From: Clostridia bacterium
GTDB lineage: Bacteria; Bacillota; Clostridia; Oscillospirales; Acutalibacteraceae
DNA length: 64,000 nucleotides
Assembly (NCBI GenBank): GCA_017549565.1
Contig: JAFYUI010000035.1
Coordinates: forward strand, 62,001-126,000
Direction of reading: 5' to 3'
Below the pieces are notes generated by a model. The model saw nothing but the letters and a program-made list of their open reading frames with translations, was not told where the DNA came from and made no database searches. A program made the position numbers and the translations under genes. Of the stretch, positions 44,582 through 54,228 are shown piece by piece; positions within the stretch are counted from its first letter, which is position 1; every line of letters begins with the position of its first letter.

Positions 44582-45985
44582 TTGCAAAAAAATCTTACAC
44601 AAACTACTGATTTTTCAGAGCAAGCAGTTTTTGCTAATAGGGTAAAAAGCTTGGCTTTCGATATATACGGCACCACCCCCAAAGCGTGTGTTATAACCTT
44701 TGGCTGTCAGCAAAATGTTAACGACAGCGAACGCTTAAAGGGTATGCTTTGTGAATGCGGTTATACTATAACCGACGAAATGGAAGCGGCCGATTTTATA
44801 ATTTTCAACACCTGCGCCGTGCGTGAGCACGCCGAAATGCGTGTTTTCGGTAATGTAGGTATGACAAAGCACATTAAGGCCGAAAGACCTAATACCATTG
44901 TTGCGGTTTGCGGTTGTATGTCCCAGCAGGAGCATATCGCCCAAAAATTCAAAAGAAGCTATCCTTATGTTGACATTGTAATGGGCACACATGTTTCACA
45001 CCGCTTGCCCGAATTTATTTATAAACGCCTTTCGGGCTCACCTAGAATTTTCGAGCTTTCAATGGATAATAATACCATTGTTGAGGATGTACCCATAAAG
45101 CGTGATGGCACCTTTAAGGGTTGGCTTCCCATAATGTACGGCTGTAACAATTTTTGCACCTACTGTATCGTGCCTTATGTAAGGGGAAGAGAACGCTCCC
45201 GCGAGCCAGAAAAAATTCTTGCCGAATTTAAAGAAATGGTTAAAAACGGCGTTAAGGATATCACCCTTTTGGGACAAAATGTAAACTCCTATGGTAAGGG
45301 CTGTGACCACGGCGTAAATTTTGCAAAGCTTTTGCGTATGCTAAACGAGGTTGAGGGTGAATTTGTTATAAGGTTTATGACCTCGCACCCAAAAGACTGC
45401 ACGATTGAACTTTTGGATACTATAAGAGATTGCAAAAAGGTAAGCCGACATCTTCATTTGCCTTTCCAAAGCGGCAGCAGTAAAATTTTAAAGCGAATGA
45501 ACCGCTATTATGACCGTGAAAGCTATCTAAAGCTTATCGAAAACGCAAAAGAGCGTTTAGATTATGTCGATTTAACAAGCGATATTATCGTTGGCTTCCC
45601 CGGTGAAACCTATGAAGATTTTAAAGAAACCCTAACCCTTGTTGAAAAGGTGAAATTTGCATCTTTGTTCACTTTTATCTATTCAAAACGAAACGGCACG
45701 CCCGCCGCCGTTATGGAGGATAATATAAGCCGTGCCGAAAAGGGCAAATGGTTTGACGAGCTTTTAAAATTGCAGGAAGAAATTGCAAAAGAAAATATAA
45801 ACAAATATATCGGCAACACCTACCGCGTTTTGTGTGATGACTTTGGAAGTCGAGATGGCTATATGACAGGTCACACAAACGGTACTGCCGTTATTGAATT
45901 TAAGGCGGATGAAAGTCTGCTTGGTCAGTTTGTAAGCGTAAAGGTTTTAGGATATGAAAACGGCCTTTACGGTGAAATAATTTAA
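44582..45985 (+). CDS. miaB: tRNA-2-methylthio-N6-dimethylallyladenosine synthase
   Basis: A radical-SAM methylthiotransferase that adds ms2 to i6A37 of tRNA; MiaA, which makes i6A, is encoded at 50930. The 467 residues have the N-terminal UPF0004 domain with TFGCQQNVNDSERLKG, the radical-SAM motif CNNFCTYC near 200, the REPEKI segment and a C-terminal TRAM domain (about 400-465). Two in-frame TTG codons (44579, 44582) could start it; I prefer 44582 because GGGAG (44569-44573) is then eight bases away. Confidence 0.95.
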   Translation: MQKNLTQTTDFSEQAVFANRVKSLAFDIYGTTPKACVITFGCQQNVNDSERLKGMLCECGYTITDEMEAADFIIFNTCAVREHAEMRVFGNVGMTKHIKAERPNTIVAVCGCMSQQEHIAQKFKRSYPYVDIVMGTHVSHRLPEFIYKRLSGSPRIFELSMDNNTIVEDVPIKRDGTFKGWLPIMYGCNNFCTYCIVPYVRGRERSREPEKILAEFKEMVKNGVKDITLLGQNVNSYGKGCDHGVNFAKLLRMLNEVEGEFVIRFMTSHPKDCTIELLDTIRDCKKVSRHLHLPFQSGSSKILKRMNRYYDRESYLKLIENAKERLDYVDLTSDIIVGFPGETYEDFKETLTLVEKVKFASLFTFIYSKRNGTPAAVMEDNISRAEKGKWFDELLKLQEEIAKENINKYIGNTYRVLCDDFGSRDGYMTGHTNGTAVIEFKADESLLGQFVSVKVLGYENGLYGEII

Positions 45986-46007
45986 TTTTAAAAAAGAGGT
46001 ATTTAAA

Positions 46008-46412
46008 ATGGATGTTATTGAAGTAGCAAGAGAACTTGGTAAAGCAATTCAGGCGGATGAACGCTTTGTTCGTTATGCAAAGGCACGCCTTGCAAACGAT
46101 GCTGATACTGATTTACAAAACGCTATTGGCGAATTTAATATTAAGAGAATGGAGCTTGAAAAAGCCGTTAGCGATGAAAACAAGGATGATGAGCTTGTTA
46201 AAAAGCTTAATGAAGAGCTTCGCGAAATATACGGTAAGGTTATGGCAAGTCCCTCAATGGTGGAATATAACACCGCAAAGGCAATGCTTGACCAATTAGT
46301 GAATGAGGTTAACACAATTATTTCAAAATCACTTGACGGTGAAGACCCCGCAACCTGCGAAACACACGACGCTTGTACAGGCAGTTGTGCAACCTGTGGC
46401 GGTTGTCACTAG
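46008..46412 (+). CDS. YlbF/YmcA-family regulator with cysteine-rich tail
   Basis: A 134-residue, helical YlbF-type protein, as in the YlbF-YmcA-YaaT complex that tunes RNase Y-dependent mRNA processing and sporulation in Bacillus. The main domain runs about 1-110 (KARLANDADTDLQNAIGEF is typical). The tail after 110 carries five cysteines: CETHDACTGSCATCGGCH. Such a tail could hold an iron-sulfur or zinc site, consistent with Fe-S clusters reported for the complex. It lies between miaB and mutS; AAAGAGGT precedes the ATG. Confidence 0.88.
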   Translation: MDVIEVARELGKAIQADERFVRYAKARLANDADTDLQNAIGEFNIKRMELEKAVSDENKDDELVKKLNEELREIYGKVMASPSMVEYNTAKAMLDQLVNEVNTIISKSLDGEDPATCETHDACTGSCATCGGCH

Positions 46413-46446
46413 TAAAATATTAAAATTTTAGAAAGGGAAGTTTAAA

Positions 46447-49047
46447 ATGGCAGAATTATCACCAATGATGCGACAGTATAATGACATTAAAGCACAGCAC
46501 GAAGACAGTATACTGTTTTTTCGCGTGGGTGACTTTTATGAAATGTTTTTCGAAGATGCCAAAAAGGCTTCTCAGGAATTAGATTTAGTTTTAACCGGTA
46601 AGGACTGCGGTATGGAGGAACGCGCCCCAATGTGCGGCGTGCCTTTCCACAGCTGTGAAGCATATATTGCACGCCTTGTTGAAAAGGGCTATAAGGTTTC
46701 AATTTGTGAGCAGGTTGAAAACCCCGCCACCGCAAAGGGTATTGTAAGGCGTGATGTTATTCGCACCATTACCCCCGGCACCGTTATGGAAGACAGCATG
46801 CTTGACGAGGGAAGAAACAACTACCTTGCTTCTATTGCAATTTGCGGCGGTGAAATCGGTCTTTGCTTTACCGATGCTTCAACGGGCGAATGTCACGCAA
46901 CCTATGTTGCAAACGACAAAACAAGCATTGCGCTTATGGATGAAATTTCTCGCTTTGCACCAAAAGAAATTCTTATAAGCGATGACTTTAAGGGCAAGCT
47001 TCCCGTAGTTTATGATTATCTTGAAAAATATTTTGATGGTATGATTACCGTGCGCGATGCCAAAAGCTTTGTTTTTACAAACACCGAAGAGCTTATTTTA
47101 AAGCATTTCAACACCATAAGTGTTGAAAATATCGGGCTTGTAAGAGATAGCGCTGAAAGTGCCGCTTTTGGTGCTGTGCTTGAATATTTATACGAAACAG
47201 GCGTTAATGGTCAAATTTCGGTAAATATGGTTAATGTTTACACCGGCAACAAGTTTATGAAGCTTGACATTACCGCTGTCCGCAATTTAGAACTTTGCGA
47301 AACTATGCGCCTTAAAGCCAAAAAGGGCTCGGTTTTGTGGGTGCTTGACAAAACCAAAACCGCAATGGGTAAGCGCCTTATAAGAAATTGGCTTTTACAG
47401 CCACTTTTAAGTGTTTCGGAAATTACAATGCGCCAAAACGCTTTGGAAGAACTTGTGGGCGACACAATTTTACGCGGTGAAATCGGTGAGAGCTTAAACG
47501 GTATCCGTGATATTGAACGCCTTATGACAAGGGTGGTTTACGGCTCGGCTAATGCGAGAGATTTGTTATTGCTTTCCGCCACCGCATCCCGTTTTCCGCA
47601 AATAAAAGCACTTTTAACAAATGCAAACTGCAAAATGTTAAAGGAAATTTATAACGAAATTGACACACTTGAAGATATTGTAAATTTAATAAACGATTCG
47701 ATAAACCCCGATGCACCTACAACCGTGCGTGAGGGTAATCTTATTAAAGACGGGTACAGCGAGCTTGTTGACACACTACGCCACGATATGAACAGCGGTA
47801 CAGATGTTTTGGCCGAAATTGAAGCCCGCGAAAAAGAACGCACAGGCATTAAAAATTTAAGGGTGCGTTATAACAAGGTTTTCGGCTATTATATCGAGGT
47901 TACAAATTCATTTTTGGATAAAGTACCTGACGATTACATAAGAAAGCAAACCCTTACCAATGCGGAACGCTTTATCACCGAAGAGCTAAAAGAAATTGAA
48001 AAGCGTGTACTTACCGCAAAGGACCGCATTGTTCAGGTTGAATATGAAATTTTTGACACTATCCGCAAAAAAATGGCGGCCGAGGTTATACGCTTTCAAA
48101 AAACGGCAGGGGCTATTGCAAAGCTTGATGTTTTGTTATCACTTTCTAATGTTTCGGCGGACAACCATTACTGCCGACCACTTATAAATACAAACGGTGT
48201 TATCCGCATTATCGACGGCAGACACCCCGTTGTCGAACAGGTGATTAAAACTCCATTTGTTTCTAACGACACATTGCTTAATATGAACGATGACCGCTGT
48301 GCTATTATCACAGGTCCAAATATGGCAGGTAAATCAACCTATATGCGACAGGTGGCACTTATTACACTTATGGCACAAATTGGTTGCTTTGTTCCCGCAA
48401 CAAGCGCCGAAATCGGTACGGTGGATGCAATCTTCACCCGTGTTGGCGCATCGGATGATTTGGCATCGGGTCAGTCAACCTTTATGGTTGAAATGAGCGA
48501 GGTTGCTTATATTCTTAAAAACGCAACCAAGCACAGTCTTTTAATACTTGATGAAATTGGCCGCGGCACCTCAACCTTTGATGGTATGTCCATTGCTCGT
48601 GCGGTGCTTGAATTTGTTGCCGACAAGAAAAAGCTTGGTGCAAAGGCCTTGTTTGCAACACATTATCACGAGCTTACCGAAATGGAAAACGAGCTTAAAG
48701 GCGTTAAAAATTATAATGTTGCGGTTAAAAAGCGCGGCGATGATATTACATTTTTACGCCGAATTGTCCGTGGTGGTGCTGATGACAGCTACGGTATAGA
48801 GGTTGCAAAATTAAGCGGAATACCAAATGCGGTTATTGAACGTGCAAAGGAAATTTTGCACCTTTGCGAAAACGAGGGTATTGTAACCTATAAAACGGTT
48901 GCCCCAAGTGATGTTCAAATGTCCTTTGAAATGCAGTCCGCACAGGATATTTTAAAGGATTTAAAAGCGATTGATGTTAATACTTTAACACCGATTGAAT
49001 CAATGCAAATTTTATTTGATATTTGCAAAAAAGCAAAAGAAATTTAA
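46447..49047 (+). CDS. mutS: DNA mismatch repair protein MutS
   Basis: Recognises base mismatches and starts repair. The 866 residues are full length: the mismatch-reading Phe-Glu motif GDFYEMFFEDA near 28-38, then connector, lever and clamp, with the ATPase at the end. Walker A is GPNMAGKSTYMRQ near 623 and Walker B is LILDEIGRGTST near 700. A C-terminal helical tail for dimer/tetramer contacts is present. The gene is 34 bases after ylbF and is followed by mutL 17 bases later. Confidence 0.97.
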   Translation: MAELSPMMRQYNDIKAQHEDSILFFRVGDFYEMFFEDAKKASQELDLVLTGKDCGMEERAPMCGVPFHSCEAYIARLVEKGYKVSICEQVENPATAKGIVRRDVIRTITPGTVMEDSMLDEGRNNYLASIAICGGEIGLCFTDASTGECHATYVANDKTSIALMDEISRFAPKEILISDDFKGKLPVVYDYLEKYFDGMITVRDAKSFVFTNTEELILKHFNTISVENIGLVRDSAESAAFGAVLEYLYETGVNGQISVNMVNVYTGNKFMKLDITAVRNLELCETMRLKAKKGSVLWVLDKTKTAMGKRLIRNWLLQPLLSVSEITMRQNALEELVGDTILRGEIGESLNGIRDIERLMTRVVYGSANARDLLLLSATASRFPQIKALLTNANCKMLKEIYNEIDTLEDIVNLINDSINPDAPTTVREGNLIKDGYSELVDTLRHDMNSGTDVLAEIEAREKERTGIKNLRVRYNKVFGYYIEVTNSFLDKVPDDYIRKQTLTNAERFITEELKEIEKRVLTAKDRIVQVEYEIFDTIRKKMAAEVIRFQKTAGAIAKLDVLLSLSNVSADNHYCRPLINTNGVIRIIDGRHPVVEQVIKTPFVSNDTLLNMNDDRCAIITGPNMAGKSTYMRQVALITLMAQIGCFVPATSAEIGTVDAIFTRVGASDDLASGQSTFMVEMSEVAYILKNATKHSLLILDEIGRGTSTFDGMSIARAVLEFVADKKKLGAKALFATHYHELTEMENELKGVKNYNVAVKKRGDDITFLRRIVRGGADDSYGIEVAKLSGIPNAVIERAKEILHLCENEGIVTYKTVAPSDVQMSFEMQSAQDILKDLKAIDVNTLTPIESMQILFDICKKAKEI

Positions 49048-49064
49048 GAAGGTGAGGTGTAATT

Positions 49065-50933
49065 ATGCCTAAAATCAATGTTTTGCCCAAAAATGTGGCC
49101 GAGCTTATCGCCGCGGGTGAGGTTGTTGAGCGTCCCGCTTCGGTTATAAAGGAACTTGTTGAAAACTCTATTGATGCGGGTGCCAATATTATAACTGTTG
49201 AAATTAAAAATGGTGGCATTTCTTATATTCGCATTACCGACAACGGTTGTGGTATTTCAAACGGTGATGTGCCTTTGGCATTTTTACGCCACGCCACAAG
49301 CAAAATAAAAGTAGATAACGACCTTAACTCAATTTCTACCTTGGGCTTCAGGGGTGAGGCCTTGGCGGCGGTTTCGTCGGTTTCAAAGGTTGAAATGCTA
49401 ACCCTTTATGACAATGAAGAAATCGGTACGCATTATGTTATTGAGGGTGGTCAGGAAATAGAATATGAAGAAATTGGTTGCCCCAAGGGCACAACCATAA
49501 TTATTCGTGATTTGTTTTATAACACTCCCGCAAGAATGAAATTTCTTAAAAAGGATGTGTCGGAAGCAAATGCCTGTGCGGCAGTTATTGACCGCATTGC
49601 GCTTTCTCACCCCGAAATTTCCTTTAAATTTATTCGCGACGGAAAGCAAACCCTTAACACCTCGGGTGACGGCAAGACAAAATCCGCCGTTTACAGCGTT
49701 TTAGGGCGCGAATTTTCAAATTCACTTATTGATGTTTTGGGCGAACAAAACGGCATTACCGTTTCGGGTCTTACCTGTAAGCCCGTTTTGTGTAGACCTA
49801 CAAGAAATAATCAGTTTACATTTTTAAACGGCCGTTTGGTGCGTTCGGGCACAATTATTGCGGCGGTTGAGCAGGCATATAAAAACAGCGCAATGATTGG
49901 TAAATTCCCGTCCTTTGTGCTTTATGTAAATGTTCCGTTTGACACGGTGGATGTCAATGTGCACCCCGCTAAAACTGAGGTTAGATTTTCTGATGAAAAA
50001 CGCATTTTTGAAGCGGTTTATCAGGCGGTTAAAAGTGCACTTTCAAGCGGTGATACCCGCCCTGAAATTAAACTTTCAGCCCCAACGCCTGCCTTTAATC
50101 CCTTTGAAAGAATGACAACCGAACAGTTTAGGCAAACGGTTATCAAAACCGAAGAACCCAAAACCGCACCCAACCCACCCGTTTATGAGCATAAGCAACC
50201 CACACCGCAAAGATTAAGCTTTGAAGCTTCGCAAAAGCCAACCTTTGCTGACACATATTCCTTTGTGGGTGAAAACGGGCAAAAGACTGAACCTGTGTAT
50301 GCCCCAAAACCACAGGTTGAAAAAATTGTTGAAATAGAAAAAGAAATTAACGAAATAATCGATGAAAAGCCGGTTATAAAGGTTATCGGACAAGCGTTTA
50401 ATACCTATATCATTGCCCAAATGGGTGATAGTATTTTTATGATAGACAAGCACGCCGCACACGAGCGTATTTTGTTTAACAAATTAAAGAGTGAACACAA
50501 AATCGAAGTTCAGGCACTTTTAACCCCAATAACTGCTAATCTTCAAAAGGATGAATATAACGCTATTATCGACAATTTAGACCTGCTTTTAAAGGCGGGC
50601 TTTGAAATTGACGATTTTGGTACCTCTACTGTTGCGGTGCGTGCTGTGCCCACAACCCTAATTGGTGAGAATATACAGTCACTACTTTCCGAAATGGCGG
50701 AAAGCTTAATAAAAACAAAGTCAGTACAGGTTGAAAGGGAGGAGAACCTTTTCCACACGGTTGCCTGCAAGGCGGCAATCAAAGCGGGAAGTGCTACTAC
50801 CACCCTTGAAATGCAGTCACTTGCCGAAAAGGTGCTGTTGACTAAGGAAATTTTGTATTGTCCGCACGGCAGACCTGTGGCTTATGAAATAAAGAAAAGA
50901 GAGCTTGAAAAACAGTTCGGGCGGATACAATGA
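49065..50933 (+). CDS. mutL: DNA mismatch repair protein MutL
   Basis: The GHKL ATPase partner of MutS. The N-terminal domain holds VVERPASVIKELVENSIDAG, the GFRGEALAAVSSV loop and TTIIIRDLFYNTPAR. A Pro-rich, variable linker (about 335-425) leads to the C-terminal domain. The metal-site motif reads DKHAAHERILFN near 463, where the endonuclease-type consensus is DQHAxxExxxxE. The Glu metal ligand is kept but the outer positions differ. CPHGRPVAYEI is intact, so strand nicking remains likely. It overlaps miaA by four bases. Confidence 0.96.
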   Translation: MPKINVLPKNVAELIAAGEVVERPASVIKELVENSIDAGANIITVEIKNGGISYIRITDNGCGISNGDVPLAFLRHATSKIKVDNDLNSISTLGFRGEALAAVSSVSKVEMLTLYDNEEIGTHYVIEGGQEIEYEEIGCPKGTTIIIRDLFYNTPARMKFLKKDVSEANACAAVIDRIALSHPEISFKFIRDGKQTLNTSGDGKTKSAVYSVLGREFSNSLIDVLGEQNGITVSGLTCKPVLCRPTRNNQFTFLNGRLVRSGTIIAAVEQAYKNSAMIGKFPSFVLYVNVPFDTVDVNVHPAKTEVRFSDEKRIFEAVYQAVKSALSSGDTRPEIKLSAPTPAFNPFERMTTEQFRQTVIKTEEPKTAPNPPVYEHKQPTPQRLSFEASQKPTFADTYSFVGENGQKTEPVYAPKPQVEKIVEIEKEINEIIDEKPVIKVIGQAFNTYIIAQMGDSIFMIDKHAAHERILFNKLKSEHKIEVQALLTPITANLQKDEYNAIIDNLDLLLKAGFEIDDFGTSTVAVRAVPTTLIGENIQSLLSEMAESLIKTKSVQVEREENLFHTVACKAAIKAGSATTTLEMQSLAEKVLLTKEILYCPHGRPVAYEIKKRELEKQFGRIQ

Positions 50934-51856
50934 TAAAGGTTTTATTTGTTGTAGGCCCGACCGCTTCGGGCAAGACTGATTTAAGCATACGCCTTGCTAA
51001 AAATTTAAACGGTGAAATAATTTCGGCCGATTCAATGCAAATTTATAAGGGCATACACATTGCATCGGCAGCTCCTGATGAGAGTGAAAAATGCGGCATA
51101 CCGCACCATTTGTTTGAATTTTTAGATTTATCACAGGAATATTCAGTGGCAGAATATGTAAAGGCCGCAAGGGAAAAAATTAAAGAAGTGGCAAAACGGG
51201 GCAAAACCCCCATAATTGTTGGTGGTACAGGGTTTTATATTTCATCGCTTTTGGATAATATCGAATTTTTAGATGAAAAAACCGATTATGAATTGCGAAA
51301 TTTATTAGAAGAAAAATTTGATAAAATCGGTGCTGAACAAATGCTTAAAGAATTGGCCGAATTTGACATTGACACGGCCAACCGACTTCACCCAAATAAC
51401 CGCCGAAGAATTATCAGAGCTTTTGAGGTTTATATTAAAACAGGCAAAACCTTTACCGAACAAAACGCCCTTTCTAAAAACGGCGAAACGGAAATCGAGC
51501 CGTTGGTGATAGGTATTACCTTTAAGGACCGCGAAAAGCTTTATGAAAGAATTAACCGCCGTGTTGATTTAATGCTTGAAAACGGGCTTTTGGATGAAGC
51601 AAAAACCACATTTGGCAATAATAAAAAGGGTGGCTTTCAGGCAATAGGCCATAAAGAACTTTACCCAATTTTTACGGGAGAGAGCACAACGGAAGAATGT
51701 GTTGAAAAGTTAAAACAACAAACCCGCCGCTATGCAAAACGCCAACTTACGTGGTTTAGGCGCGACAGTCGTATAAATTGGTTTTATCCCGATGGGGAAG
51801 AAAAGTATTTTGAAAATGCATTAAAATTAGCGCAAGATTTTTTAAAGGAGGAATAG
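50930..51856 (+). CDS. miaA: tRNA dimethylallyltransferase
   Basis: Adds a dimethylallyl group to A37 of tRNAs, the substrate for MiaB encoded 6 kb upstream. The 308 residues have the P-loop VGPTASGKTDLSIRLA, the DSMQIYKGIHI motif, and HHLFEFLDLSQEYSVAEY, all family-typical. The tRNA-binding end carries a KQQTRRYAKRQLTWFRRD segment. It overlaps mutL by four bases (ATGA) and precedes the HlyD-like gene by four. Confidence 0.97.
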   Translation: MIKVLFVVGPTASGKTDLSIRLAKNLNGEIISADSMQIYKGIHIASAAPDESEKCGIPHHLFEFLDLSQEYSVAEYVKAAREKIKEVAKRGKTPIIVGGTGFYISSLLDNIEFLDEKTDYELRNLLEEKFDKIGAEQMLKELAEFDIDTANRLHPNNRRRIIRAFEVYIKTGKTFTEQNALSKNGETEIEPLVIGITFKDREKLYERINRRVDLMLENGLLDEAKTTFGNNKKGGFQAIGHKELYPIFTGESTTEECVEKLKQQTRRYAKRQLTWFRRDSRINWFYPDGEEKYFENALKLAQDFLKEE

Positions 51857-51860
51857 CTTT

Positions 51861-53063
51861 ATGAAAAAGAATACACTGGCAAAAGCGGCAATTATAACGG
51901 TTGCCTTGTCTTTTCTTGTTAACCAGTTGTTTTCTGCTTTTTATAAACCTGTTACCACCGACAGCGCAGTTTTTTACACTGCTAATAACGGCTTTAAAAT
52001 TACGGGTGTGATTATTCGTAACGAAATTTTGGTTGAAAATAATAACAGCGGTGTTTTGCATTTTATGATTGATGATGGCGAACGCGTTGCGAAAAACGGT
52101 GTGGTCGCCAATATTTACGGTAACGAGTCGGCATCAATTACATTAAGCCAAATCGAGTCGGTACAAAAGAAAATTGATGATATTAACGACATTTTGTCAT
52201 ATAACGATTTGGATGCCGCTAATTTAGACCTTATAAACAAAAGAATAAGCGATAACCTTAACAGCTTTGTTTTGGCAACCGCTAACGGCACTTTTTCCGA
52301 TGCACAGAAAAACAGCGACCAGCTTTTGTTTTCAATAAATCGCAGGCAAGCAGCCATGGGTGAAACCGCTTCATTTTCCGCACAGCTTGAAGCGTTGAAT
52401 TCCCAGCTCGCAAAGTTAAACGCGAATCTTACGGGTGTTAAGGGGCAAATAAATGCTTCGCAGTCGGGTTATTTTCTTTCTAAAACCGACGGTTATGAAA
52501 CTGTTTTAAAATCAGATAATCTAAGCCGTTACACACCTGAATATTTAGATAAAATTTCGGCCGAAAAGCAAAACGGCAATGTTATTGGCAAAATTGTTTC
52601 GGATTATGAATGGTATATCGCCGCAAAGGTTTCAATAAATGAATCGCATAACTTTAAAGCGGGTGATACGCTTAAAATTTACACCTCGGTAAAATCTTCA
52701 CCTGTTTTACCTGTTACGGTTAAGCAAATTAACACCTCAAACGATTCGCTTGATGCGGTAATTATTTTTTCTTGCAGTGAAATGAATTCCGAGCTTGCTG
52801 CAATGCGAAGCGGTCCCATGACTGTTGTCAGCCGTGAATACAGCGGGCTTAAAGTTCCTAAAAAGGCACTTCGCATAGTTGACGGCAAAAAGGGTGTTTA
52901 CATTTTAAAGGGTATGCAGGCCAAATTTGTGCCGGTTAATATACTTTATTCTACCGACAGTATGATGGTTTGCGAAAAGGCCGATGCCGATGGCTCACTT
53001 CGGCTTTATGACCAGGTTATTGTGAAAGGAAGAAACCTTTATGATGGAAAAATTATCGGCTAA
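51861..53063 (+). CDS. HlyD-like membrane-anchored periplasmic adaptor-type protein
   Basis: A 400-residue protein with one N-terminal helix (about 7-28), a biotinyl-lipoyl-like half-site (GVLHFMIDDGERVAKN near 62-77), a coiled-coil segment (about 90-200), the second half (SGYFLSKTDGYE near 208), and a beta-barrel-like tail. It resembles adaptor subunits of efflux systems, but there is no transporter gene beside it. It sits between miaA and yggS-sepF with GGAGG before ATG. Its place in a cell-division cluster suggests an envelope role at the septum; this is inference. Confidence 0.8.
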   Translation: MKKNTLAKAAIITVALSFLVNQLFSAFYKPVTTDSAVFYTANNGFKITGVIIRNEILVENNNSGVLHFMIDDGERVAKNGVVANIYGNESASITLSQIESVQKKIDDINDILSYNDLDAANLDLINKRISDNLNSFVLATANGTFSDAQKNSDQLLFSINRRQAAMGETASFSAQLEALNSQLAKLNANLTGVKGQINASQSGYFLSKTDGYETVLKSDNLSRYTPEYLDKISAEKQNGNVIGKIVSDYEWYIAAKVSINESHNFKAGDTLKIYTSVKSSPVLPVTVKQINTSNDSLDAVIIFSCSEMNSELAAMRSGPMTVVSREYSGLKVPKKALRIVDGKKGVYILKGMQAKFVPVNILYSTDSMMVCEKADADGSLRLYDQVIVKGRNLYDGKIIG

Positions 53064-53745
53064 TGAATTTGACTTAAATTATGATGCTGTAACCCAAAAG
53101 CTTGATAATGCACTTTTAAAGGTGGGAAAAACCCGACAGGATGTAATTTTACTTGCCGCCACAAAAACTGTGGATGTTGACACTATTAACTATGCCATAA
53201 ATAAGGGTATAGCTTATATCGGTGAAAACAAGGTGCAGGAATTACTTTCAAAGTATGATGGGGTTATTGATGTTCACCACCACTTTATCGGCCATTTGCA
53301 AACAAACAAGGTAAAGGATGTTGTAGGTAAGGTTGAGCTTATTCATTCGGTCGATTCTTTAAAACTTGCGAAAGAAATTTCAAAACAGTCGCAAAAAATA
53401 GGCAAAACGATGGATATTTTGCTTGAAATAAACATTGGTGATGAGGATTCTAAATGGGGCTTTACACCCGATAATTTAGAAAACAGCATAAAAGAAATTG
53501 CGGCATTAACAAATATTAGAATTTGCGGTCTTATGGCAATACCGCCGATTTGCGAAAATGCCGAAGATAATCGCAAATATTTTAAAAAAATGTATCAACT
53601 GTTTGTTGACATAAGAGATAAAAACATAGATAATAGTTATATGGACATTTTGTCAATGGGTATGTCGGATGATTTTGACATTGCCATTGAAGAGGGTGCA
53701 AATCTTGTAAGGGTTGGCACCGCATTGTTCGGTAAACGATATTAA
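53041..53745 (+). CDS. YggS/YlmE-family PLP-binding protein
   Basis: A PLP-homeostasis protein, 234 residues, single TIM-barrel. Family motifs are LLAATKTVDVD (PLP lysine near 41), GENKVQELLSKY near 61, HHFIGHLQTNKVKDV and LSMGMSDDFDIAIEEGA. It overlaps the HlyD-like gene by 23 bases, with AAGGAAG before ATGATG. It lies immediately before sepF, as in Bacillus (ylmE-ylmF). Confidence 0.95.
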   Translation: MMEKLSANEFDLNYDAVTQKLDNALLKVGKTRQDVILLAATKTVDVDTINYAINKGIAYIGENKVQELLSKYDGVIDVHHHFIGHLQTNKVKDVVGKVELIHSVDSLKLAKEISKQSQKIGKTMDILLEINIGDEDSKWGFTPDNLENSIKEIAALTNIRICGLMAIPPICENAEDNRKYFKKMYQLFVDIRDKNIDNSYMDILSMGMSDDFDIAIEEGANLVRVGTALFGKRY

Positions 53746-53778
53746 TAAATTCAATTTAAATAAAGTGAGGACTAAAAA

Positions 53779-54228
53779 ATGGGTATTTTCGACAGCATTA
53801 AAAACATTATGACAATTCCTGAGGATGACGGTTTTGAAGAAGAAATGGAAGTAGCTGAGGAAGCTATGCCTAAAAAGAAGGCACAGCCCGAAGTGAGAAG
53901 AGACACAACACCCCGTGTGCTTGGTGGCGGCAAAGCTAAAAATGTACAGGGCGGTATGCAGGTTGTTTTGGTTAAGCCCGAACGCTTTGAGGATGTTACC
54001 TCTATCGCTGACCACCTTAACGCCAAGAAGACCGTTGTTTTAAATTTAGAGGTTTGCGACCGCGATGTTTCAAGAAGAATTATCGATTTTTTAAGCGGTG
54101 CAGCTTATGCAAATCACGGTAATATCCGCAAGGTTGCAGTTTCAACCTTTATGATTGTGCCCGCCGATGTTGATGTTATGGGCGAGGTTATGCTTGAAGA
54201 CTTTGATGAAAATCGTATGTACTTTTAA
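53779..54228 (+). CDS. sepF: Cell division protein SepF
   Basis: Membrane-associated FtsZ partner that shapes the division septum. The 149 residues have the N-terminal membrane-binding helix (MGIFDSIKNIM), an acidic/Lys linker, and the SepF fold from about 60 (VVLVKPERFEDVTSIADHL, then VCDRDVSRRIIDFLSGAAYA). The stop overlaps the ylmH ATG by one base. The gene follows yggS and is followed directly by ylmH; ylmG, usually between them, is absent. Confidence 0.97.
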   Translation: MGIFDSIKNIMTIPEDDGFEEEMEVAEEAMPKKKAQPEVRRDTTPRVLGGGKAKNVQGGMQVVLVKPERFEDVTSIADHLNAKKTVVLNLEVCDRDVSRRIIDFLSGAAYANHGNIRKVAVSTFMIVPADVDVMGEVMLEDFDENRMYF

